Shown: piece by piece, positions 57,601 to 64,000 of the stretch | Numbering within the stretch: the first letter of the stretch is position 1 | Layout of the letters: each line of letters begins with the position of its first letter | Assembly: GCF_029350945.1 (NCBI RefSeq) | Contig: NZ_JARKMS010000008.1 | Coordinates: forward strand, 50,443 to 114,442 | Direction of reading: 5' to 3' | From: Maribacter huludaoensis | GTDB taxonomy: Bacteria; Bacteroidota; Bacteroidia; Flavobacteriales; Flavobacteriaceae | Length of the DNA: 64,000 nucleotides | Program-made: the position numbers and the translations under genes | Notes under the pieces: model-generated | Databases searched by the model: none | Seen by the model: the letters and a program-made list of their open reading frames with translations, nothing else | What the model was told of the DNA's origin: nothing

Positions 57601-60600
57601 GTTTATAAACCAAGTTTAGGTGCTTTAAGTTTAACCGCTAATACAACCGGTCCATCTAATGCTGGAGATATTGTACCGTTGACTTTAAATGTTACAAATA
57701 TTGGTAATGATGATATCCAAGACCTTACGATAACTACGGTTTTACCGGCAGAAGCTAATTTCTCTAGTGTTGGCTCATTACCAACCGGTATTACCCATTC
57801 ATACGATCCAAGTACAAAAACATTGACGTTTACAGCTCAAAACGGTTTAACCGATATGGGCGATAACTACGACATTGATTTTAATATAGAAATTATTGAA
57901 GCTTGTTACTTTTTGGAAACTGCATGTACCGCTAGTTTTGAGCTACAGGCTACCGCCACATACAGTGGTGTTATCAATGGTGACCCAATTACAACAAATA
58001 GTTCTTCTTCTACGGATTCATGTGGTATCGGTACGCACACACCTACCATAATAGATGTTGCACAACCGGCACAGGTAAATTGGTCTACCGCACCAAATGC
58101 TTTGGACAGAACCATTGACTGTGATGATATTACCGCTCTTAACAGTGCAAACTCTTTAGTTCCTGCAACCGCATCTTGTAATTTTACATTACATAAAACG
58201 GCAGGTAGTTTTGTTCAATCTGGCGCATGTCCTACAGAAGGTACATATACAAACACATGGACTTTTACAGATGCTTGTGGCAGAGTAAGCGATACTTTCA
58301 CTCAGGTTATCACGATTGAAGATGATGAGGCTCCGACTTTCAACGAGTCATTACCACAAGATTCTTACGCTGCTCATGACAATATTCCTGTAGCACCGGT
58401 ACTTTCTGCAAATGATAATTGTGATTCTAATTCTACGGTTACTTTTTCAGAAACTTATGACGGTGACAATACAAGCACTGATTATACAATTATTAGAACA
58501 TGGTCTACCAATGACTGTGCGGGTAATTCTACAAGCCATACGCAATACATTTACGTTAGTGAAAGTGGTAACCCGATCGGAATTCAAATTTCTGACGTTA
58601 CCGTTAATGAAGATGCAGGTACGGCAACATTAGAAATAACGAATACCGGTACTGTTTCTGGCGGATTCACCGTAAACTACGCTACTGCAGATGATTCTGC
58701 TTTGAGTTCAGGTGACTATGTACCAGTAGCCTCTAACAGCGTTTCTTTCACAGGTAACAACAATGAAATCAAAACGGTTATTATTACTATTAACGATGAT
58801 ACCATTATAGAAACAACAGAGCAATTCTTTGTTCAACTTACAAGTGGCACAAATACACCTACTATCAACGATGATCAAGGTATTGTAAGTATTACAGATA
58901 ATGACAACATACCGGGTAGTACAGGTGTAGCCTTTGCAAATGATAATGTTATTGTGACAGAAGGTACGGATACGTTTGCAAGATTTGTTGCAACATTCAC
59001 CGGTAGCATTGCTCCGGGCGAAGATGTTACCGTTGATTATGCTACCACAAATGGTACTGCAATAGAACCTGGCGATTATTCATCTTATACAGGTACAGTT
59101 ACTTTTAACAGTGCAACTACCTCTGTAAATATTGATGTTCCAATTAATGATGATACCATAATTGAACCAACGGAAGATTTTACGATTACATTGTCCAACA
59201 TACAATCTAATATCAATGTCGGTTTCCTTGATGAACAACCAACAAATACAGCTACAGGAACCATCAACGATAATGACAATATTGCCGGTACTGGTGTTGC
59301 TTTTACTGATGATAATGTAATAGTTACGGAAGGCACAGATACTTTTGCAAGATTCACCGTTACTTTTACAGGTACTATTGCTCCTGGAGAAACCGTAACC
59401 GTTGATTATGCTTCTTCAGATGATTCTGCGAATAATCCTGATGATTATAGTGAAACGGTAGGTGTTATCACCTTTGACGAAAATACCAGCTCGGTAGACA
59501 TAGATGTGCCTATTATAGATGACACATATATTGAAACTGTAGAAGTATTTAATGTAATACTTTCCAATGTGCAGTCTAATATTGGTGTAGGCTTTGTAGA
59601 CCAACAGCCTACAAACACAGGAACAGGCACCATTAATGATAATGACAATATAGCCGGCACCGGTATATCTTTTCAGAATGATGACATCGTTGTTAGTGAG
59701 GCAGATGGTACAGCTACCATAAATGTGATGCTAACAGGAAGAGTACAAGGTGGAATTAGTTTAGATTATACGACCAATAATGACTCTGCAATAGAACCTG
59801 GTGATTATGTACGTACTTTTGGTACATTGAATTTTACCGGCAATAGTGATACTGAAGTTTTACCTATAACGGTTACAATTGAAGATGATACTACTATTGA
59901 GACTTTAGAAAGTTTATTTGTAGACCTATCTAATTTTTCTAACAGCCTTGTAAATATCAATGACGACCAAGGTACAATTAGCATTACGGATAATGATAAT
60001 ATCCCTGGAACTACAGGTATATCTATTGTTCAAACAGATGTTATCGTTACTGAAGGTCCTGCAGTTATCGCTGTGTTCGATGTAACCTTAAGTGGCAATT
60101 TCACCACTGGTTTTGACGTAGACTTCTCTACGGCTTTTGGCAGTGCAACGGCAACTGATTTCAATGCTATTACAAACGGAACTATTTCTTTTGACGGAAA
60201 CGATAATGAAATAAAACAAATTGAAGTAACCATCTTAAACGATGATACTATAGAACCGCAGGAAGCATATACGGTTACATTGAACAGCACTACCAATCCT
60301 CTTGTTCCTATTAACAACGCAACAGCGAACGGTATTATCAATGATGATGATGCTCCAAACGCTGGTGAGGGTATTGCTGTTGCCGATTTCAATGTTGCAG
60401 AAGATGTAGCCGGTGGCACAACTGACTTTATAATAACCTATACCGGTCCTACGGTTCAAGATGAATTCACTGTAGACTTTACCATTACGGAAGGTACGGC
60501 CTTAGATGGTACTGACTATACGGTAGTTGTTGCTTCCGGGAATGTAACTTTCCCTGCAGGTACTGCCAATAACGATACACAACAAGTAGAAGTTACAATC

Positions 60601-63600
60601 ATCAATGATAATTTAATTGAGCCTAACGAAGACCTAACGATAACCTTGACCGGCATTTCTACTACATTGGTAAATATTGTTGATGGTTTTGCCACAGGTG
60701 TTATACTAAATGATGATAATGCTCAACCGGGCGATGGGGTAGCATTTACACAACTTACTGTTTCTGAACTTGAAGGTAACACCACTGCTGATGCAACCGA
60801 GATCACTTTTGAAGTGACCTACACAGGTGTAATTCCTGCAGGTGAAACGGTAACAGTAGAATATACTACCACTATAGGTTCTGCAGATGCTGCGGACTTT
60901 ACTCCTATCAACGGTACATTGGATTTTACCGATACCGTAAGTGCACATAACATTGTTGTTGAGGTAACGGAAGAAACCGTTATAGAGGCAGATGAAGAAT
61001 TTACAGTAGTACTATCTAATATTACAACCGATAATGGATTTATTACCGGTTTCGTAGATGGTAACACAACGAATACCGCTAGCGGTATCATTCTAAATGA
61101 TGACAATGCATTACCGGGCGATGGAGTTTCATTCACAGAACTTACTGTTTCTGAACTTGAAGGTAACACCACTGCAGATGCCACAGAGATTACTTTTGAT
61201 GTTACTTATACCGGGATTATTCCTGCTGGCGAAACTGTAACGGTAGAATATACGACCAATATAGGTTCTGCAGATGCTGCGGACTTTACCCCTATTAACG
61301 GTACGGTCGATTTTACTGATGCTGTAAGTGCCCAAACAATTACTATAGAAGTTACCGAAGAAACAATCATTGAGGCCAATGAGGACTTTACGGTAGTACT
61401 TTCCAACATTACGACCGACAATGGTTTTGTAACAGGTTTTGTTGATGGCAATACAACGAACACTGCTACCGGTGTTATACTCAACGATGACAATGCACAA
61501 CCGGGCGACGGGGTTTCATTTACGGAAATTACAGTTTCTGAACTTGAAGGTAATACCGCTGCAGATGCAACCGAAATCACTTTTGAAGTGACCTACACGG
61601 GTGTTATTCCGGCAGGTGAAACTGTAACCGTAGAATACACTACCAATATAGGTTCTGCCGATGCTGCGGACTTTACTCCTATCAGCGGTACATTAGATTT
61701 TACAGATACTGTAAGTGCACATAACATTGTTGTTGAGGTAACGGAAGAAACCGTAATAGAGGCAGATGAGAATTTCACTGTTGTACTTTCCAACCTTACT
61801 ACAGATAATGGTTTTGTTACCGGTTTTGTTGATGGTAACACAACGAACACTGCGGCAGGTATAATTCTTAATGATGATAATGCATTACCTGGAGATGGGG
61901 TTTCGTTTACGGAACTTACTGTTTCTGAACTTGAAGGGGATACTGCTGCAGATGCTACTGAAATTACTTTTGAAGTAACTTATACAGGAGTTATTCCTGC
62001 CGGTGAAACGGTAACGGTTGAATATACTACTAACATAGGCTCTGCAGATGTGGCAGACTTTACTCCGGTAAATGGCACGTTAGACTTTACGGATACTGTA
62101 AGCTCTCAAACAATTACTATAGAAGTTTCCGAAGAAACGATCATTGAAGCTGATGAGGACTTTACGGTAGTGCTTTCCAACATTACGACCGATAATGGTT
62201 TTGTCACAGGTTTTGTTGATGGTGATACAACCAATACTGCAACTGGTGTAATTATTAACGATGATACATCAGATGCTAGCGAAGGTATTTCTGTGGCAGA
62301 CTTTACAGTTGCAGAAGATATCGCCAGTGGTACTGCAGATTTTGTAATCACTTATACAGGTTTAACCATACAAGATGAATTTACGGTAGACTTTACGGTA
62401 ACGGATGGTTCTGCCATTACTCCTGATGATTATACCGTTGTTGTTGCTTCCGGGAGTGTAACATTCCCTGCAGGAACCGCCAATAATGACACTCAAATTG
62501 TTGAGGTTACCATTATTAACGATTTGATCTTGGAATATAGCGAAGATTTAAACATAACATTAGGTACCATATCCCATCCATTGGTAAATATGATCGATGA
62601 TAGTGCCGTTGGTACCATTACGGATAACGACTTACCAAATGCGAGCGAAGGTATTTCTGTGGCAGACTTTACGGTTGCCGAAGATACTGCCGGCGGAACA
62701 GCTAATTTTGAAGTGTCCTATACAGGACCTACGGTACAGGAAGAATTTACGGTAGACTATATTATAACCGATGGTACGGCAATCTCTCCAGATGACTATA
62801 CCGTGGTAGTAGCTACAGGTACTGTAACATTCCCTGCCGGAACTACGGATTCAGCTATTCAGAATATAGAAATTACTATAATCAATGATGCATTGATCGA
62901 ATTTAGTGAAGACCTTAATATTACATTAGGCGCTATATCTCATCCATTGTTAAACATGATCGATGATACTGCTATAGGTACTATAACAGACGACGATGCA
63001 GATCCTACTATATATGGAGTGGAGTTCGATGTCACTTCAATTGATGTAAACGAAGATGCAGGTACAGTTTCTATTGATGTTGTACTTAATGCAGATGTTC
63101 AAGATGAGTTTACGGTTGAATACTATACGGTTGATGTAACTACAACAGATGGTAGTGATTACACCGGTGTTCCTCAAGATACGCAAACATTAACATTTGG
63201 CGGTACAAATAGTAATACCCAGACCATCGTAATTCCTATTACGGACGATGAGTTAATTGAATTTACTGAAAACTTTAATATTGTACTTGAAGATATCTCC
63301 TCTCCTATTGTAGGCATTCTTTCAAATGATACAACGACCGTAAATATTATAGATAATGATGCTGACCCATCTTTATACGGTGTTCAATTTGATACTGCTT
63401 CCGTTACGGTAAATGAAGATGCAGGTACGGTTACATTGAACGTGGTACTTAACGCGGATGTCCAAGATGAATTTACGGTAGAATTCTACACTGTAGACGG
63501 TTCTGCAACAGATGCTAACGATTACACGGGTGTTCCCCGTAATTCGCAGACATTGACATTTGGTGGTACCAACCCTTACACCCAACCAATAGTTATTCCT

Positions 63601-64000
63601 ATTATCGATGATATCCTTATTGAAGACCCAGAAACGTTCAATGTAATTCTTGAGAACATTTCAAGTGCTATTGTAGGTATCTTATCCGACAATATTGCTA
63701 CGGTGACCATTATTGACAATGACGGTAACGAGGGCTGGCCTGTAGACGAGACCATTGAGGCCTGTGATACCATACCAGACGCTTTTGTAATAACTTCTGA
63801 TAGCGATTGTGCCATCACTGTAGATTATACTGAATCAATTGAAGGGCAGGACGATGAATGTGCTACGGAATATACAATCACCAGAACATGGACCATTACG
63901 GACTGTGTAGGCAACGTACGTACTCATACACAGGTAATTACCGTTGAGGACACGGTAGCACCTACGTTCAACGAAACGCTGCCACAGAACATGACCGTTG
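51667..64000 (+). CDS. Giant multi-domain Calx-beta surface protein, 3' truncated
   Basis: Open from ATG 51667 to the window edge, at least 4,111 codons. Signal peptide (about 1-28, ending ANILAQ). About 11 Calx-beta-like modules lie at residues 29-1527, each ending in a motif like GTIxDND. This array is broken by an Asp-rich TSP3-type calcium region (about 392-457, [19 protein letters not shown]) and an Ig-like part (about 492-588). Then come a cadherin/VCBS-like domain (about 1527-1632), an unassigned region (1637-1985, with [10 protein letters not shown]), a DUF11-like region (about 1987-2082) and an HYR-like part (about 2145-2298). Fourteen more Calx-beta modules follow (2305-4019), then another HYR-like part. 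Such proteins are calcium-stiffened adhesins, often secreted by type IX; the C terminus that would show this is outside the window. Confidence 0.9.
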   Translation, partial: MKKSTFIKSTFFLFVIWFFIGSANILAQTFSVSDASANEGSNMTFTVTSSTPLTGNYTFDIAYTPGSASTADFNGPTTVTLGFLLSTSRTFTVEALNDDWVEETQQDFTLTLSDPSGSYSFSDATATGTVIDTDVAYVTGGNYDITEGDEIQYILRLSNGTNTGGQQYVGIEDTYNVDFSVETSPSSTSPATDGSDFNAFTTTVTFPAGSVPGTEIVIPIPTINNNIVEPSEEFNGVKSTNAAEATKYGSSPSRVSINTERSALRIHDNDVATINLSNSTVLESVGNATITFTLNGEVQDNFRINYDTSDNTAFETSDYDQTDGFLNFNGSDLQNFSINFSVIDDTVIEPTEFFTVVPSYTPDANTMTNYVPQNIVFAANEGQITITDDDLDTDFDGVNDLVDEDDDNDGITDVNEGSGDADGDSIIDSLDSDSDNDGCPDAVEAGHTDPDDDGYLGTSPFSVTSTGLVIGQGGYTGTDSKVTTAFQNVTITLQPSDAVANLGDTVTYTTAVNGTGLTYQWDVSNDDGATWSAIANGGVYSGATTTTLTLTNITSTQSGNQYRFSAFDSENLCTPYTYSNPVDLFIRPNITIADASADEGNSLNFAVTLSHAVNEVVSFNLTYIDNSTTSADYTALTSFSIPSNTLTTSIAIPALDDNTIEVDEDFTLGMTNGSSNAGDITDTAIGTIRNINTPSAGDGISIAGFSVEENIPSTSFALTYTGPTVQDPFTIDYAITDISTTNGSDYNIATGQITFPANTQNNDVVNLTVAITDDTIVEGDESFSIALTTISNTNLSIVNGNATGVIEDNDTNTSTGLSVADFSINEDLGTANFVVTYNGGNVKDAFNADYTISNGSAIRDLDYTVTSMTGNIAFPAGTISGNSQNIAITLLTDDIIEGNEDLTIQLSNSSTPLINLVDPDAIGTIVDQDVKTTTTGLNVADITVDENVGTTNFAVTYNGADVQESFTVDFNITPLTATSGDDYRGNPQLNGTITFPAGTEDGDIVNISFIVEEDTIIEDDETLNIELSNLSTTLINLVDGTAVATIVDNDIKTATTGLSVSDFNVIENAGTTTFTVTYEGADVQDEFTVDYAITDGTASEGKDYTTTPSTLLSGQLTFSANTTNGNSQSITVDILEDSFIEATEDLNIQLSNLSTSLINIVDPTGTGTITDNDNTATSGIDFQNATVTVVEGDPTDNVTATFVVEFIGDIDTGESIEVDYFVNNGTANNATDFNPNATIETLVFTNTAKTQNIVVPIISDNVIENEEDFFVNLVAIRSNVGINILNNQARGVITDDDGGAVSVAGFSIIEQTNGINFDVTYTGDRINGGFTLDYAITDISTTVNDDYTLTTDPLTTGTLTFTGVNNEVRSVQINVVGDDFIENNEDLRITLSNPSSTKITISNADAIGTITNDDSGSIEVTGFTEDELNTTTNFDVTYTGNPVNGGFTATYEITDNTTTAGNDYSATLTGTLNFTGAATETIQVPVTIIQDAIIEGDETLRLTITSVSPSIITATTPTAIGTILDINHLPTAVDDSFVVFQNQSTINITILDNDDYGFDGPAATNALQIVNNPINGTVTLRNNGTPGDATDDYFEYQPSASFNGNDSFRYKIVDSNGSEDEAVVNIFVNDTNLKKDFEIRYSGSINGDFTMIANNVLSRNSTGNYNGEEGNHDFNDNVFVDIDSDPTTFNSTSANLANPEPSLSCLNIKKAYLYWAAADKEYDGTTGGGATEPSWNYDQVKLMLPGQSSYTTVSADEVIYRGRNDHFQNDPYVCVKDITDDINALSTPFGSYQVGNIKATEMDLRSHGIANVTGTSGGWQIVFVYENVSLDPKNITLYDGYVHTFASNGAGETEFNFSGFETIPNGTINANVMLGALEGDRDLTGDQLLIFDTANNWSKLSTTLRDEDNFFNSRITIDGLNYVDRNAASTNTLGFDATVFPLANTANRYIDNDQTFARFKITTDQESYGLYLMGLSVDVYKPSLGALSLTANTTGPSNAGDIVPLTLNVTNIGNDDIQDLTITTVLPAEANFSSVGSLPTGITHSYDPSTKTLTFTAQNGLTDMGDNYDIDFNIEIIEACYFLETACTASFELQATATYSGVINGDPITTNSSSSTDSCGIGTHTPTIIDVAQPAQVNWSTAPNALDRTIDCDDITALNSANSLVPATASCNFTLHKTAGSFVQSGACPTEGTYTNTWTFTDACGRVSDTFTQVITIEDDEAPTFNESLPQDSYAAHDNIPVAPVLSANDNCDSNSTVTFSETYDGDNTSTDYTIIRTWSTNDCAGNSTSHTQYIYVSESGNPIGIQISDVTVNEDAGTATLEITNTGTVSGGFTVNYATADDSALSSGDYVPVASNSVSFTGNNNEIKTVIITINDDTIIETTEQFFVQLTSGTNTPTINDDQGIVSITDNDNIPGSTGVAFANDNVIVTEGTDTFARFVATFTGSIAPGEDVTVDYATTNGTAIEPGDYSSYTGTVTFNSATTSVNIDVPINDDTIIEPTEDFTITLSNIQSNINVGFLDEQPTNTATGTINDNDNIAGTGVAFTDDNVIVTEGTDTFARFTVTFTGTIAPGETVTVDYASSDDSANNPDDYSETVGVITFDENTSSVDIDVPIIDDTYIETVEVFNVILSNVQSNIGVGFVDQQPTNTGTGTINDNDNIAGTGISFQNDDIVVSEADGTATINVMLTGRVQGGISLDYTTNNDSAIEPGDYVRTFGTLNFTGNSDTEVLPITVTIEDDTTIETLESLFVDLSNFSNSLVNINDDQGTISITDNDNIPGTTGISIVQTDVIVTEGPAVIAVFDVTLSGNFTTGFDVDFSTAFGSATATDFNAITNGTISFDGNDNEIKQIEVTILNDDTIEPQEAYTVTLNSTTNPLVPINNATANGIINDDDAPNAGEGIAVADFNVAEDVAGGTTDFIITYTGPTVQDEFTVDFTITEGTALDGTDYTVVVASGNVTFPAGTANNDTQQVEVTIINDNLIEPNEDLTITLTGISTTLVNIVDGFATGVILNDDNAQPGDGVAFTQLTVSELEGNTTADATEITFEVTYTGVIPAGETVTVEYTTTIGSADAADFTPINGTLDFTDTVSAHNIVVEVTEETVIEADEEFTVVLSNITTDNGFITGFVDGNTTNTASGIILNDDNALPGDGVSFTELTVSELEGNTTADATEITFDVTYTGIIPAGETVTVEYTTNIGSADAADFTPINGTVDFTDAVSAQTITIEVTEETIIEANEDFTVVLSNITTDNGFVTGFVDGNTTNTATGVILNDDNAQPGDGVSFTEITVSELEGNTAADATEITFEVTYTGVIPAGETVTVEYTTNIGSADAADFTPISGTLDFTDTVSAHNIVVEVTEETVIEADENFTVVLSNLTTDNGFVTGFVDGNTTNTAAGIILNDDNALPGDGVSFTELTVSELEGDTAADATEITFEVTYTGVIPAGETVTVEYTTNIGSADVADFTPVNGTLDFTDTVSSQTITIEVSEETIIEADEDFTVVLSNITTDNGFVTGFVDGDTTNTATGVIINDDTSDASEGISVADFTVAEDIASGTADFVITYTGLTIQDEFTVDFTVTDGSAITPDDYTVVVASGSVTFPAGTANNDTQIVEVTIINDLILEYSEDLNITLGTISHPLVNMIDDSAVGTITDNDLPNASEGISVADFTVAEDTAGGTANFEVSYTGPTVQEEFTVDYIITDGTAISPDDYTVVVATGTVTFPAGTTDSAIQNIEITIINDALIEFSEDLNITLGAISHPLLNMIDDTAIGTITDDDADPTIYGVEFDVTSIDVNEDAGTVSIDVVLNADVQDEFTVEYYTVDVTTTDGSDYTGVPQDTQTLTFGGTNSNTQTIVIPITDDELIEFTENFNIVLEDISSPIVGILSNDTTTVNIIDNDADPSLYGVQFDTASVTVNEDAGTVTLNVVLNADVQDEFTVEFYTVDGSATDANDYTGVPRNSQTLTFGGTNPYTQPIVIPIIDDILIEDPETFNVILENISSAIVGILSDNIATVTIIDNDGNEGWPVDETIEACDTIPDAFVITSDSDCAITVDYTESIEGQDDECATEYTITRTWTITDCVGNVRTHTQVITVEDTVAPTFNETLPQNMTV
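60724..62270 (+). repeat. Four tandem 387-bp Calx-beta units in A-B-A-B order
   Basis: Unit starts at 60724, 61111, 61498 and 61885, exactly 387 bp (129 residues) apart. Units 1 and 3 share [20 protein letters not shown], and units 2 and 4 share [16 protein letters not shown] and EETIIEA, at DNA as well as protein level. This indicates duplication of a 774-bp pair. Confidence 0.9.

Noticed and set aside
60724..62270. Regular repeats considered as a CRISPR-like array
   Set aside because: Units are 387 bp of coding sequence in one continuous frame, not short repeats with unique spacers.
58900..63820. Long minus-strand open readings rich in Ser, Val and Thr opposite the giant gene
   Set aside because: They are antisense shadows of the repeat array: they repeat with the same spacing as the plus-strand modules and have no start signals of their own.
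51667..64000. The giant ORF considered as a horizontally acquired island
   Set aside because: No integrase, tRNA, direct repeat or insertion sequence is seen at its left border, and base composition is close to its neighbours.

Overview
This is an AT-rich chromosomal segment from a marine-type Flavobacteriaceae bacterium (Bacteroidota), probably close to Maribacter or Zobellia. The signs are A-rich ribosome-binding regions without Shine-Dalgarno motifs, several TAnnTTTG -7 elements, surface-export-type lipoproteins (Cys followed by acidic residues), a giant Calx-beta surface protein, receiver-only response regulators, THX (the small 30S protein) and a DUF5670-type small membrane protein. No tRNA, rRNA, CRISPR array, insertion sequence or prophage was seen.

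Layout. 1-4.4 kb: a 5'-truncated M20 peptidase, an orphan secreted protein and a six-repeat surface lipoprotein. 4.4-12.8 kb: ppc, a UDG-like protein, THX, a small lipoprotein, yaaA, rluD and a PASTA membrane protein, divergent from ddl and coaD. 12.8-18.9 kb: two paralogous PAS histidine kinases, an overlapping single-domain response regulator and an M14-type lipoprotein peptidase. 18.9-26.1 kb: Nudix hydrolase divergent from pyrE, an SRPBCC protein, birA, then an rsfS-ftsH-LUD-cdsA-psd-ACBP run joining membrane proteolysis to phospholipid synthesis. 26.3-35.4 kb: creatininase-like protein, DUF5670-like peptide, dienelactone hydrolase, valS, DUF1573, a two-lobed aspartyl protease with PDZ, aminotransferase and murB. 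35.6-45.5 kb: two ECF sigma factors (one with its anti-sigma factor), lipA, gap, a TPR hybrid kinase, lpxK, a Nif3-like protein, a zinc-ribbon-family protein without zinc ligands and a DUF4174 protein. 45.5-50.7 kb: kmo, then a light-related run of flavin reductase, DUF2256, cryptochrome DASH and an FeS-type photolyase. 50.7-64 kb: a long leader, a small ORF joined by TAATG to a giant ORF that runs off the window.

The most unusual content is repeat-built surface protein. The giant ORF is open for at least 4,111 codons and holds about 25 Calx-beta-like modules in two arrays, split by calcium-binding, Ig-like, cadherin-like, unassigned and DUF11-like regions. Four of its modules are spaced by exactly 387 bp and alternate in type (A-B-A-B). 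The 694-residue lipoprotein near the left end shows the same logic: six units alternating in 330 and 333 bp steps, with the second cysteine at a different place in odd and even units. Both therefore grew by duplication of a two-module block.

The remainder is largely housekeeping: cell wall (ddl, murB, lpxK), cofactors (coaD, lipA, birA), central carbon metabolism (ppc, gap), translation (valS, rluD, rsfS, THX) and signalling. Several start codons are corrected below, and two small genes (THX at 8009 and DUF2256 at 47681) plus one small membrane protein (27162-27329) are added.
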